Positions 33,292-41,341 of a stretch of DNA of 64,000 bases are shown piece by piece. Numbering within the stretch: position 1 is the stretch's first letter; each line of letters opens with the position of its first letter. Origin of the DNA: Streptomyces antarcticus (GTDB taxonomy: Bacteria; Actinomycetota; Actinomycetes; Streptomycetales; Streptomycetaceae); the NCBI RefSeq assembly GCF_026627255.1, contig NZ_JAPNLM010000001.1, forward strand, positions 745,600 through 809,599. Reading direction: 5' to 3'. A model generated the notes under the pieces. It did not search any database. It worked only from the letters and a program-made list of their open reading frames with translations, and was not told the DNA's origin. A program made the position numbers and the translations under genes.

Positions 33292-36200
33292 ATGCGGGAC
33301 ACCCATCGCGGTGAGGCCGAGCTGCTGTTGGGGCGGGCCGTGGACGAGGAGGTCCGGCGGGGTTCGGGGGCCGCGGGCGCGCCGGTCGACAGGACAGCGC
33401 TGCTGGCCCGCGGCAGGGAGGCGCTGGACGCGTTGTCCGCGAGCGCGGCGCCGGAGTACGAGGCGTACGTACGGGCACTGGACGAGGCGGCGGCCGGGGA
33501 CGAGTCCCTGGGGCAGGCCTTCCGGCGGGGCAACGCGTCGACGGCGCTGCTGGCGGTGGCCGTCGCCGCGGCCGCCGCGGTCGGGACCGATCTCGCGCTC
33601 GGGGTCGCGGCCGGCGCGTCCCTGACGGCGGGGGCCGTCGTGGGCGTCGCCGGGGCGGCGGCCACGGTGGCCCGGGTGACGGCGCTGCACGTGCCGGCCG
33701 CGAACCGGCGGGCCGGGGAGCTGGGCCGGCCGGGCGGGGCCGAACAGCTGCGGCTGCAGTGGCTGACGGCACTGGAGGTGCGCGGGATACGGCCGTTCCT
33801 GGAGCAGCAGCGCGCGGTGACCGCGGCGGCGCGGGCGCCCCGGAAGGTCCCGCGCCAGGCGCCGACCCCGCTGCGCGGGACGGACCGCAGCGCGGAGGCC
33901 CGGCGGCGCAGTGTGCTGGAGCAGTCGTTCGGGCAGCTCCCGGAGCCGGCGGGTCTGTTCGCGGGGCGGCGGGCGGAGCTGACGCGCGTCGCGCAGTGGG
34001 TGCGGGCGGCGCGGGCCAGTACGGAGACCCGGCCGGTGGTCGTGGTGCTGCACGGCGAGCCGGGGGTGGGGCGTACGGCGCTGGCGCTGCGGGCGGCGCA
34101 CGCGCTGCGGGACCAGTTCCGGGGCGCGTGCGTGGTGGACCTGCGGGGCGGCGGCTCGGAGGCTCCGCTGTCGACGCGGGAGGCGCTGCTGCACCTGCTG
34201 AACCGGCTGGGCGCGCCCCGGGAGCAGCTGCTGTTCCGCGAGGGCGCTTCGGCGGAGCAGCAGGTGCGGCGGCTCGCCGAGCTGTACCACCAGTACCTGC
34301 GGGGGCTGCCGGTGACGGTGGTGCTGGACGACGCGGTGGACGCGGAGCAGGTGCGGCTGCTGGTGCCGGAGCGGTCGGAGAGCCTGGTGCTGGTGACGGC
34401 GCGGGAGCCGCTGGAGCTGCCGGCGGACCTGCCGGCGTGGGTGCACCGGCTGCCGGTGGAGCGGCTGGCGGAGGCGGAGGCGCAGGAGCTGGTCCGGTCC
34501 GCGGCCGCGGAGTCGGGGCCCGCGCGGCCGGCACGCTCCCCGGAGCCCGGCCGGGCCAACGGCCGCCCAAGCGGCCCCGGCGACTCGACCAGCCCCGGCG
34601 GCACGACGGGATCCGGTACGCCGAGCCCCGGCAGCACGCCCGCCTCCGCCCCCGCCGTCGACCCCGAGGCGGCCGCGGCCGCGGTGCGGCTGGGCGGCGG
34701 GCTCCCGCTGGCCCTGCGGATGCTGGCCCCGCTGGCCCGCGCCGGCCGGGTGCCGGCCGCCGAGGGCTCGGGCGCGCCGGACGGCGGGCATCCGGTGGAG
34801 CGCGCGCTGCGGGCCGCCGACGCGCGCCTGGCCGAGCCCGCCCGGCAGTTGCTGCGGCTGCTGCCGCTGGCCGGGCGGGCCTCCCTGGGCGGGGCGGCGG
34901 CCGCCGCGCTGGCGGACGTAACGGAGCAGGCGGCGCTGCGCACGCTGGAGGAGCTGTGGGAGGCGGGGCTGATCGAGCGGGTGCGCGGCCAGCGGTTCCG
35001 GATGCACGACGCGGTACGGGCGTACGCGGCGGCCCGGCCGGCCTCGGACGAGCAGCGGGCGCGGGCCTCGGCGGCCCACGAGCGGCTGATCCGCAACTAC
35101 GCGCAGCTCGCGGACTCGGTGATCCGGATGGTCGACGGGAAGATGTCGACGCGGGCGAACCACTTCGGCGGGCACGGTTTCGCCTCGCTGGACGCGGCGC
35201 TGCGCTGGCTGGACGACGAGTCGAGCGTGATCACGGCGGCGCTGCGGCACACGGAGGGCGTGGACCAGCAGGCGGTGCTGGACCTGCTGGGCGCGCTGTG
35301 CGACTTCTGCCTGCTGCGCGGGGACCTGTACCGGCTGGGGGAGATCGACGAGCTGACGCGGGCGGTGGCCGCGGGCCACCCCGGTGGTCCCGGCGGGCAG
35401 CCCGGGCGGCTGGTCCGGTCGGTGCAGTGGCGTACGGGCATCGCCGCGCGCCAGCTGGGCGAGCTGGACAAGGCGCGGACCACGCTGACCTCGGTGGTGG
35501 ACCAGTACATGGAGGCGCACCAGGAGGCGGGCGCCGCGATGGCGCTGGTCTCGCTCGGGATCACCCTGCACCACCAGGGGAACCTGCCGGAGGCGGCGGC
35601 CCGGATCCGCGAGGCCCTCGTGCTCCAGGAGCCGGCGGAGCTGGCGGGCGACCGGGCGTGGGGGCTGCACGCCCTGGCGGCCGTCGAGCGCGACCTGGCC
35701 CACCTGGGCGAGGCGCTGTCGCTGCTGGAGCGGTCGCTGGTCCTGCACCGGGAGAACGAGAGCGTGCACGGTGAGGCCTGGGCGCACTTCCAGCTGGGCC
35801 AGGTGCACCTGCGGCTCGGTGACGTGCCGCGGGCGGAGGCGGAGCTGCGCGTGGCCCTGGACCTGTACGGGCGCACGCGCGACGACCGCGGCGAGGCGTG
35901 GGCGCTGACCCAGCTGGGCCGGGCCCGGGTGGTGGACGGCGATCCGGGGCCGGCGGTGGAGCGGCTGACCGAGGCGCTGGCCCGGCACCGGGACGCGGAG
36001 GACGCGCGCGGCGAGGCCTGGACGCTGTACTACCTGGGGCAGGCGCTGGAGGAGGGCGGGGAGCGCGACCGGGCGGTGCGCGAGCTGGAGCGGGCCCGGA
36101 CGATGTTCTCGCGGATGCGGGACGTGTACGGGCTGGCGCACGCCCGCCACCACTCGGGGCGCGTGACGCGGGACCAGCGGGCGGCGCAGACGGGCAACCT

Positions 36201-36660
36201 GAAGAACTCCGGCTTCGCCCGCCAGCTGCTGGTGGACGCGCGGGCGGACTTCCGGCGGATCGGTCTGGCCCACGGGGAGGCGTGGACCTGCCTGGAGCTG
36301 GCGGTGGTGGACGCGGGGAACGGGCGGGTCTCGCAGGCGCTGGGGCTGTGCGAGGAGGCGGTGCGGCTGTTCGTCTCGTACGGGGACCGGCGCGGGGAGG
36401 ACTGGGCCCGCTTCCTGCGGTGCACGCTGCTGCCGTACGCGGTGCCGGGCGCCCCGGAGGAGGCGCGGACGGAGCTGGCCCGGCTGTCGGCGGCCCCGCA
36501 CCCGGCGCGGGACCGGCGCCTCGAGGACTGCCTGGAGACGTACGGGGTGATCCTGGGCCGCGGGGTGGACCCGGCGGAGGGCTGGCAGGCGTGGCGCCTG
36601 GGCCTGGTCCCGAACCTGCACGCGCGGGAGATCATGGGCGTCCCGGTCCCCCCGGCCTGA
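33292..36660 (+). CDS. Large STAND-type ATPase with C-terminal TPR array
   Basis: The 1122-residue product starts with a helical region containing a hydrophobic Ala/Val-rich stretch (about 88-130). An NB-ARC/AAA-like ATPase follows (about 225-430), then a Pro/Ser/Gly linker (about 410-455), a winged-helix region (RTLEELWEAGLIERVRGQ, FRMHDAVRAYAA) and TPR repeats (about 690-1080). The Walker A reads GEPGVGRTAL, with Arg in place of the usual Lys. The Walker B is VTVVLDD. Such proteins act as signal-dependent oligomerising switches; no effector domain is recognised. GGAGGGGA before the ATG at 33292 fixes the start over 33229. Confidence 0.85.
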   Translation: MRDTHRGEAELLLGRAVDEEVRRGSGAAGAPVDRTALLARGREALDALSASAAPEYEAYVRALDEAAAGDESLGQAFRRGNASTALLAVAVAAAAAVGTDLALGVAAGASLTAGAVVGVAGAAATVARVTALHVPAANRRAGELGRPGGAEQLRLQWLTALEVRGIRPFLEQQRAVTAAARAPRKVPRQAPTPLRGTDRSAEARRRSVLEQSFGQLPEPAGLFAGRRAELTRVAQWVRAARASTETRPVVVVLHGEPGVGRTALALRAAHALRDQFRGACVVDLRGGGSEAPLSTREALLHLLNRLGAPREQLLFREGASAEQQVRRLAELYHQYLRGLPVTVVLDDAVDAEQVRLLVPERSESLVLVTAREPLELPADLPAWVHRLPVERLAEAEAQELVRSAAAESGPARPARSPEPGRANGRPSGPGDSTSPGGTTGSGTPSPGSTPASAPAVDPEAAAAAVRLGGGLPLALRMLAPLARAGRVPAAEGSGAPDGGHPVERALRAADARLAEPARQLLRLLPLAGRASLGGAAAAALADVTEQAALRTLEELWEAGLIERVRGQRFRMHDAVRAYAAARPASDEQRARASAAHERLIRNYAQLADSVIRMVDGKMSTRANHFGGHGFASLDAALRWLDDESSVITAALRHTEGVDQQAVLDLLGALCDFCLLRGDLYRLGEIDELTRAVAAGHPGGPGGQPGRLVRSVQWRTGIAARQLGELDKARTTLTSVVDQYMEAHQEAGAAMALVSLGITLHHQGNLPEAAARIREALVLQEPAELAGDRAWGLHALAAVERDLAHLGEALSLLERSLVLHRENESVHGEAWAHFQLGQVHLRLGDVPRAEAELRVALDLYGRTRDDRGEAWALTQLGRARVVDGDPGPAVERLTEALARHRDAEDARGEAWTLYYLGQALEEGGERDRAVRELERARTMFSRMRDVYGLAHARHHSGRVTRDQRAAQTGNLKNSGFARQLLVDARADFRRIGLAHGEAWTCLELAVVDAGNGRVSQALGLCEEAVRLFVSYGDRRGEDWARFLRCTLLPYAVPGAPEEARTELARLSAAPHPARDRRLEDCLETYGVILGRGVDPAEGWQAWRLGLVPNLHAREIMGVPVPPA

Positions 36661-36694
36661 CCCGGGGGGGCCGGACCGGGCCCGGGACCGGTGT

Positions 36695-36925
36695 CTACGG
36701 GGCCCGGGTGCCTTCGGCGGCGGGTTTCGGGGCGGCCTGCTCGGGCGCCTCCTGGAAGTCGACCCGGCCCATGTGGCGGCTCATCGACTTCATCAGGCCC
36801 CACACGCCGAGGGCGAGGGCCGCGAACACGAGGAATCCGAGGATCCCGGGGGTCACCTTGTTCTTGTCGAAGGTGTCCCCGGCCAGCGGAAGGAGCTCGT
36901 TCAGTGCTGCCTGCGTAGCGCTCAT
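36695..36925 (-). CDS. Small single-pass membrane protein (76 aa)
   Basis: The ATG at 36925 gives a 76-residue protein with one membrane segment (about 27-47, ILGFLVFAALALGVWGLMKSM). A basic then Glu/Pro/Ala-rich cytoplasmic tail follows. It lies 2 bases after the mca stop and is surely in the mca operon. The function is unknown. Confidence 0.72.
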   Translation of the reverse strand: MSATQAALNELLPLAGDTFDKNKVTPGILGFLVFAALALGVWGLMKSMSRHMGRVDFQEAPEQAAPKPAAEGTRAP

Positions 36926-36927
36926 AG

Positions 36928-37809
36928 CTACGCATTCTCCCGGATGCCCGCGAAGAGGTCGGACTCGGGGAGGGAAGTGTCGACGAGGGACTTCGCCAGT
37001 TCGTACTCCTCCGTCGGCCAGACCTCCTTCTGGACGTCCATCGGGACGCGGAACCAGCCGCCGTCGGGGTCGATCTGCGTGGCGTGCGCGATGAGGGCCT
37101 TGTCGCGGATCTCGAAGAAGTCGGCGCAGGGGACGTGGGTGGTCAGGGTCCGCTCCGTGCGCTCGAACTCCTTCCAGCGCTCCAGCCACTCCCCGTACGG
37201 GGACTCCATGCCGCGCGCGAGGAGGGCCTCGTGGAGGGCGACGGTGCGCGGCTTGTTGAAGCCCTGGTTGTAGTAGAGCTTCCGCGGCTGGTAGGCGGGG
37301 CCGAACTCGGCCTCGGGGTACTTCACGGTGTCGGTCGCGCCGTCGAAGGCCACCATCGTGATCTTGTGGGTCATGATGTGGTCGGGGTGCGGGTAGCCGC
37401 CGTTCTCGTCGTACGTGGTGACGACCTGCGGCTTGAAGGCGCGGATCTTCCTCACCAGGCGCCCGGCCGCCTCGTCGACGTCCGCCAGGGCGAAGCAGCC
37501 CTCGGGGAGCGGGGGCAGCGGGTCGCCCTCGGGGAGCCCGGAGTCGACGTAGCCGAGCCACTCCTGCTCGATCCCGAGGATCTCGCGCGCCTCGTCCATC
37601 TCCTTGGCGCGCACCTCGTGGATGTTCTCCTCGATGTACTTGTCGCCCTGGAGCTTGGGGTTCAGGACCGAGCCCCGCTCGCCGCCGGTGCAGGTCACGA
37701 CCAGGACGGGCACCCCCTCGGACACGTACTTGGCCATGGTGGCCGCGCCCTTGCTCGACTCGTCGTCGGGGTGGGCGTGCACGGCCATCAGTCGAAGCTG
37801 CTCGGTCAA
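36928..37809 (-). CDS. mca: Mycothiol S-conjugate amidase
   Basis: The 293-residue zinc hydrolase cleaves mycothiol S-conjugates to a mercapturic acid and GlcN-inositol, detoxifying electrophiles and antibiotics. The metal motif AHPDDE (residues 12-17) and HPDH (141-144) are intact. PYGEWLERW and the C-terminal PMDVQKEVWPTEEYELA distinguish Mca from the related deacetylase MshB. The TTG at 37809 follows GAGGA at 8 bases. The small membrane protein gene follows immediately. Confidence 0.95.
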   Translation of the reverse strand: MTEQLRLMAVHAHPDDESSKGAATMAKYVSEGVPVLVVTCTGGERGSVLNPKLQGDKYIEENIHEVRAKEMDEAREILGIEQEWLGYVDSGLPEGDPLPPLPEGCFALADVDEAAGRLVRKIRAFKPQVVTTYDENGGYPHPDHIMTHKITMVAFDGATDTVKYPEAEFGPAYQPRKLYYNQGFNKPRTVALHEALLARGMESPYGEWLERWKEFERTERTLTTHVPCADFFEIRDKALIAHATQIDPDGGWFRVPMDVQKEVWPTEEYELAKSLVDTSLPESDLFAGIRENA

Positions 37810-37930
37810 GACGGGATCCTCTGCAATTCGGTGATGACGACGTCTCTATAGTGACTGAATCGGGGGATGGAAAATTCCGGGGGGTGGCCCGCGGGGGCCG
37901 GGCCTGCGGGCCTCGCTGAAGGGACGATCG

Positions 37931-38350
37931 ATGAGCACGGTGCGCCAGGAGCTGCCCGAGGGCCGGTACGGCCGGTCGGCGGACGAGCGTGCCGACCGGA
38001 AGCTCAAGATCATCGGGTCGGTGCTGGGCGTGGCCCTGCTGGGCGTGGTCGGCTGGATCGGCTGGGGCTACGTCGCGGGCAAGAGCGTCAGCGCCGAGGT
38101 GATCAAGTTCCAGGTGGTGTCCGATACCGAGGTGAAGGTCCACCTCGAGGTGCGCAAGGAGGCCTCGGTGACCGGTGTCTGCACCCTGAGCTCCCAGGAC
38201 GAGGGGCACGGCGAGGTGGGCCGGGCCGACTTCACCTTCGCCCAGCCGGACGCGCGCGTGGACGAGGTGGTCTCGCTGAAGACCACCGGCCGGGCCACGA
38301 TGATCGAGCTGGTCGCCTGCCGGCCGGCGGCCGGCGGCTCCACGCGCTGA
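37931..38350 (+). CDS. DUF4307 domain membrane protein
   Basis: The 139-residue product has a short cytoplasmic N terminus, one membrane segment at about 28-48 (IIGSVLGVALLGVVGWIGWGY) and an extracytoplasmic beta-rich domain (about 55-130) with a single conserved-looking Cys (VTGVCTL). The pattern is that of DUF4307, usually found beside mca in actinobacteria. The function is unknown. It is divergent from mca. Confidence 0.82.
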   Translation: MSTVRQELPEGRYGRSADERADRKLKIIGSVLGVALLGVVGWIGWGYVAGKSVSAEVIKFQVVSDTEVKVHLEVRKEASVTGVCTLSSQDEGHGEVGRADFTFAQPDARVDEVVSLKTTGRATMIELVACRPAAGGSTR

Positions 38351-38609
38351 CCCGGCCGCCGCGCCCGGCGGCACCGGAGGTCTGCGGAGGCCCCCGGGAA
38401 CGGCGCGGAACCCGCCGGAGGGCTTGCGGGACGCGGCACGGCGGGCTCCGGGCGGCAGGATTCGCACTCCTGCGCGGGCGGTGTCGCGGGCTTCCCGGGA
38501 GGGCAATGAACCCCCTGGGTCCTCCCCCTTTTCTTCCCGAATTGTTAGGCTCGTGGTTTCGTCCGCCGCTGGCGGCTTTGTAGTCCCCTGTACCGACGAG
38601 GAGCACCCC

Positions 38610-39107
38610 GTGACCCAGACGAGCGAAAGCGTCACCTGGCTGACCCAGGCGGCGTACGACCAGCTGAAGGCGGAGCTGGACTACCTCTCTGGTCCCGCCC
38701 GCACGGAGATCGCGACGAAGATCGCAGCCGCCCGCGAGGAGGGCGACCTGCGCGAGAACGGCGGCTACCACGCCGCCAAGGAGGAGCAGGGCAAGCAGGA
38801 GCTCCGCGTGCGCCAGCTCACGCAGCTCCTGGAGAACGCCAAGGTCGGCACGGCGCCCGCCTCGGACGGCGTCGTCGCTCCCGGCACGCTCGTCAAGATC
38901 GCCTTCGACGGCGACGAGGACGACACCACGGAGTTCCTGCTCGCCTCGCGCGAGTACGCCTCCTCGGACTTCGAGACGTACTCCCCGCAGTCCCCGCTGG
39001 GCACCGGCGTGATGGGCAAGGCGATCGGCGACGACGCCGAGTACGAGCTGCCGAACGGCAAGAAGGCCTCGGTCAAGATCCTGGACGTCAAGCCCTTCAC
39101 CGGCTGA
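38610..39107 (+). CDS. greA: Transcription elongation factor GreA
   Basis: The 165-residue protein rescues backtracked RNA polymerase by stimulating transcript cleavage. The coiled-coil N domain carries the catalytic-tip acidic residues in REEGDLRENGGYHAAKE (about 46-62). The C-terminal FKBP-like domain has SPLGTGVMGKAIGD. The GTG start follows GACGAGGAG. It is preceded by a 259-base gap (38351-38609) that must hold its promoter, where I see no clear motif. A strong terminator follows. Confidence 0.96.
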   Translation: MTQTSESVTWLTQAAYDQLKAELDYLSGPARTEIATKIAAAREEGDLRENGGYHAAKEEQGKQELRVRQLTQLLENAKVGTAPASDGVVAPGTLVKIAFDGDEDDTTEFLLASREYASSDFETYSPQSPLGTGVMGKAIGDDAEYELPNGKKASVKILDVKPFTG

Positions 39108-39128
39108 CCGCCCACCCCCTTCGTACGC

Positions 39129-39166
39129 GACGATGCCCGGCCGGGTCCTCCCGGCCGGGCATCGTC
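39129..39166. terminator. Strong bidirectional hairpin terminator
   Basis: A perfect 17-bp stem (GACGATGCCCGGCCGGG) with a TCCT tetraloop lies between greA and the converging ABC permease gene. Confidence 0.8.
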
Positions 39167-39197
39167 ACGCAAGGCGCCATGCGCCGGACGCTAGACG

Positions 39198-40067
39198 CTA
39201 GACGCTCGCCGAGCGGTACTTGCGGACCGCGAGGGTCCGGAAGACCACGACGATCAGCACCGACCAGATCAGCGAGGCCCAGACCGGGTGGACCATCGGC
39301 CAGGCCTCGGACGTGGACACGCCGGGATTGCCGAAGAGTTCGCGGCAGGCCTGCACGGTGGCGCTGAACGGGTTCCACTCGGCGATGGGCTGCAGCCAGC
39401 TCGCCATGTTCTCGGTGGGGACGAAGGCGTTGGAGATGAACGTGACGGGGAAGAGCCAGATCAGGCCGCCCGACGTGGCTGCCTCCGGGGTCCGCACCGA
39501 CAGGCCGATCAGCGCCCCGATCCACGAGAACGCGTACCCCAGCAGGAGGAGCAGGGCGAATCCGGCGAGGGCCTTGGGGATGCCCTCGTGGATGCGCCAG
39601 CCGACGAGCAGGGCCACGATCGCCAGGACCACCAGGGTCAGCGCGGTCTGTACGAGGTCGGCGAGGGTGCGTCCGGTGAGAACGGCGCCGCGGGCCATCG
39701 GCAGCGAGCGGAAGCGGTCGATGAGGCCCTTGTGCATGTCGTCCGCGATGCCCGCGCCCGCGCCGGCCGTGGCGAAGGTGACGGTCTGCGCGAAGATGCC
39801 GGCCATCAGGAAGTTCCGGTAGTCGACGGCGCTGGTCGAGCCGCCGATCATCATCGATCCGCCGAACACGTAGCTGAAGAGCACGACGAACATGATCGGC
39901 TGGATCAGCCCGAAGATGACCATCTCGGGGATGCGGGACATCCGGATGAGGTTCCGCTTGGCGATCACGAGGGAGTCGTTGACGCTCTGGACGAGGCCGC
40001 CGCGGGGGCGGGGCGCCGCGAGCTCCCTGCTCGGGGAGGTGCCGGGGGTCGGGGAGGTGAGGGTCAC
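39198..40067 (-). CDS. ABC-2 type permease (DrrB-like)
   Basis: The 289-residue membrane protein has six predicted segments and the daunorubicin-resistance permease signatures: SVNDSLVIAKRNLIRMSRIPE, FVVLFSYVFGGS, DMHKGLIDRFRSLPMARGAVL, GGLIWLFPVTFISNAFVPTENM. It pairs with the ATPase encoded just upstream, whose stop overlaps its GTG (GTGA). The exporter's substrate is unknown. Confidence 0.92.
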   Translation of the reverse strand: MTLTSPTPGTSPSRELAAPRPRGGLVQSVNDSLVIAKRNLIRMSRIPEMVIFGLIQPIMFVVLFSYVFGGSMMIGGSTSAVDYRNFLMAGIFAQTVTFATAGAGAGIADDMHKGLIDRFRSLPMARGAVLTGRTLADLVQTALTLVVLAIVALLVGWRIHEGIPKALAGFALLLLLGYAFSWIGALIGLSVRTPEAATSGGLIWLFPVTFISNAFVPTENMASWLQPIAEWNPFSATVQACRELFGNPGVSTSEAWPMVHPVWASLIWSVLIVVVFRTLAVRKYRSASV

Positions 40068-41095
40068 TTCGCCGTCTCCTTCCTGGCCGCCGCGCGGCCC
40101 TTGGCGCCCGGCGCGTCGGGCGTACCCGCGGGGCCGCCGTTCTCCCCGGTGTCCCGTTCCGCCGCGTGGCCGGTCAGGGAGATGAACACGTCGTCGAGGG
40201 TGGGGCGGCGCAGCCCGATGTCGTCGATCTCGATGCCCCTGCCGTCCAGTTCGCGGATGACCTCGGCGAGCAGCTTGGCGCCGCCGGAGACCGGCACGGT
40301 CAGCTTGCGGGTGTGCTCCTCGACGGTGGTCTCGCCCTTGCCGAATCCGGCGAGGACCTCGCGGGCCGTGCCGATGTGGTGCCGCTCGTGGACGACGACC
40401 TCCACGCGCTCGCCGCCGGTGCGTGCCTTGAGCTCGTCGGAGGTGCCGCGGGCGATGACCTTGCCGTGGTCGACCACACAGATGTCGTGGGCGAGGTGGT
40501 CGGCCTCCTCCAGGTACTGGGTGGTGAGCAGGAGGGTGGTGCCGCCGGCGACCAGCTCCTGGATGATCCCCCACAGCTGCTGGCGGTTGCGCGGGTCGAG
40601 TCCGGTGGTCGGCTCGTCCATGAACATCACGGGCGGGCTGACGACGAGGGCGGCCGCGAGGTCGAGGCGCCTGCGCATGCCTCCGGAGTACGTCTTGGCG
40701 GTGCGGTCGGCGGCGTCGGCGAGGTTGAAGCGCTCCAGCAGTTCGGCGGCCCGGGCCTTCGCCGCCCGGGCTTTCATCTGGTAGAGCTGCCCGACCATCT
40801 GGAGGTTCTCGCGGCCGGTGAGGTACTCGTCGACGGCGGCGAACTGGCCGGAGAGGCCGATCGCCCGCCGGACCTCGTTGGGGTGCTTGAGCACGTCGAT
40901 CCCGGCAACGACGGCCTTGCCGCTGTCGGGCTGCAGGAGGGTGGTCAGGACGCGCACGGCCGTGGTCTTGCCCGCGCCGTTGGGGCCGAGCAGGCCCAGT
41001 ACGGTGCCTTCCGGGACATCGAGGTCCACGCCGTCCAGAGCCCGCACGTCACCGAAGGTCTTGACCAGCCCTTCGGCGTATATGGCGCCTGGCAT
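40064..41095 (-). CDS. ABC transporter ATP-binding protein (DrrA-like)
   Basis: The 343-residue ATPase has Walker A GPNGAGKTT (about 38-46), the Q-loop in LSGQFAAVDEYLTG, signature YSGGMRRRLDLAAAL, Walker B VMFMDEPTTGLD and the DrrA-type C-terminal extension (IDDIGLRRPTLDDVFISLTG). It energises export by the permease translated with it. Tandem 13-bp repeats lie just upstream and may bind a regulator. Confidence 0.95.
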   Translation of the reverse strand: MPGAIYAEGLVKTFGDVRALDGVDLDVPEGTVLGLLGPNGAGKTTAVRVLTTLLQPDSGKAVVAGIDVLKHPNEVRRAIGLSGQFAAVDEYLTGRENLQMVGQLYQMKARAAKARAAELLERFNLADAADRTAKTYSGGMRRRLDLAAALVVSPPVMFMDEPTTGLDPRNRQQLWGIIQELVAGGTTLLLTTQYLEEADHLAHDICVVDHGKVIARGTSDELKARTGGERVEVVVHERHHIGTAREVLAGFGKGETTVEEHTRKLTVPVSGGAKLLAEVIRELDGRGIEIDDIGLRRPTLDDVFISLTGHAAERDTGENGGPAGTPDAPGAKGRAAARKETAK

Positions 41096-41111
41096 ACGGA
41101 TTCTCCCAGTG

Positions 41112-41155
41112 CGAATCGGGTGTTCGAATCGGGTGTTTCCTAGGCAAATCCTAGG
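41112..41155 (-). promoter_or_regulatory. Tandem repeats upstream of the DrrAB-type exporter
   Basis: CGAATCGGGTGTT occurs twice head to tail (41112-41124 and 41125-41137). CCTAGG occurs at 41139-41144 and 41150-41155. They lie 17-60 bases upstream of the ATPase start on the minus strand, where a promoter and operator are expected. Confidence 0.45.
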
Positions 41156-41261
41156 GGTGCCGGGCGTGCCCCGCCCAGCAGTTCGGGGGATCCGGATGCG
41201 GCCGGGGCCGCACCCGCCCGGGCGGACACTATCGCGTCATATCGCGTACGGCCACGCCTTT

Positions 41262-41305
41262 TCCCCACTTGGTCCCCACCTGATCCCCACCTGGTCCCCA
41301 CCTGT
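41262..41305. repeat. Four tandem 11-bp repeats
   Basis: TCCCCACCTGG-type units at 41262, 41273, 41284 and 41295 vary at only a few positions. They lie 37 bases beyond the ilvA stop, within the 246-base gap before the exporter operon. On the minus strand this is the ilvA 3' untranslated region. Confidence 0.7.
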
Positions 41306-41341
41306 TTCCCCGCGTTCCTTTCGGGTCGGGGTCAGCCCGGG

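Noticed and set aside
33214..36621. Very long open frames (up to 1135 codons) antisense to the STAND ATPase gene
   Set aside because: They mirror a high-GC coding frame. They lack a ribosome-binding site, domains and normal composition (Arg/Pro/Gln-rich), while the plus-strand frame has clear ATPase and TPR motifs.
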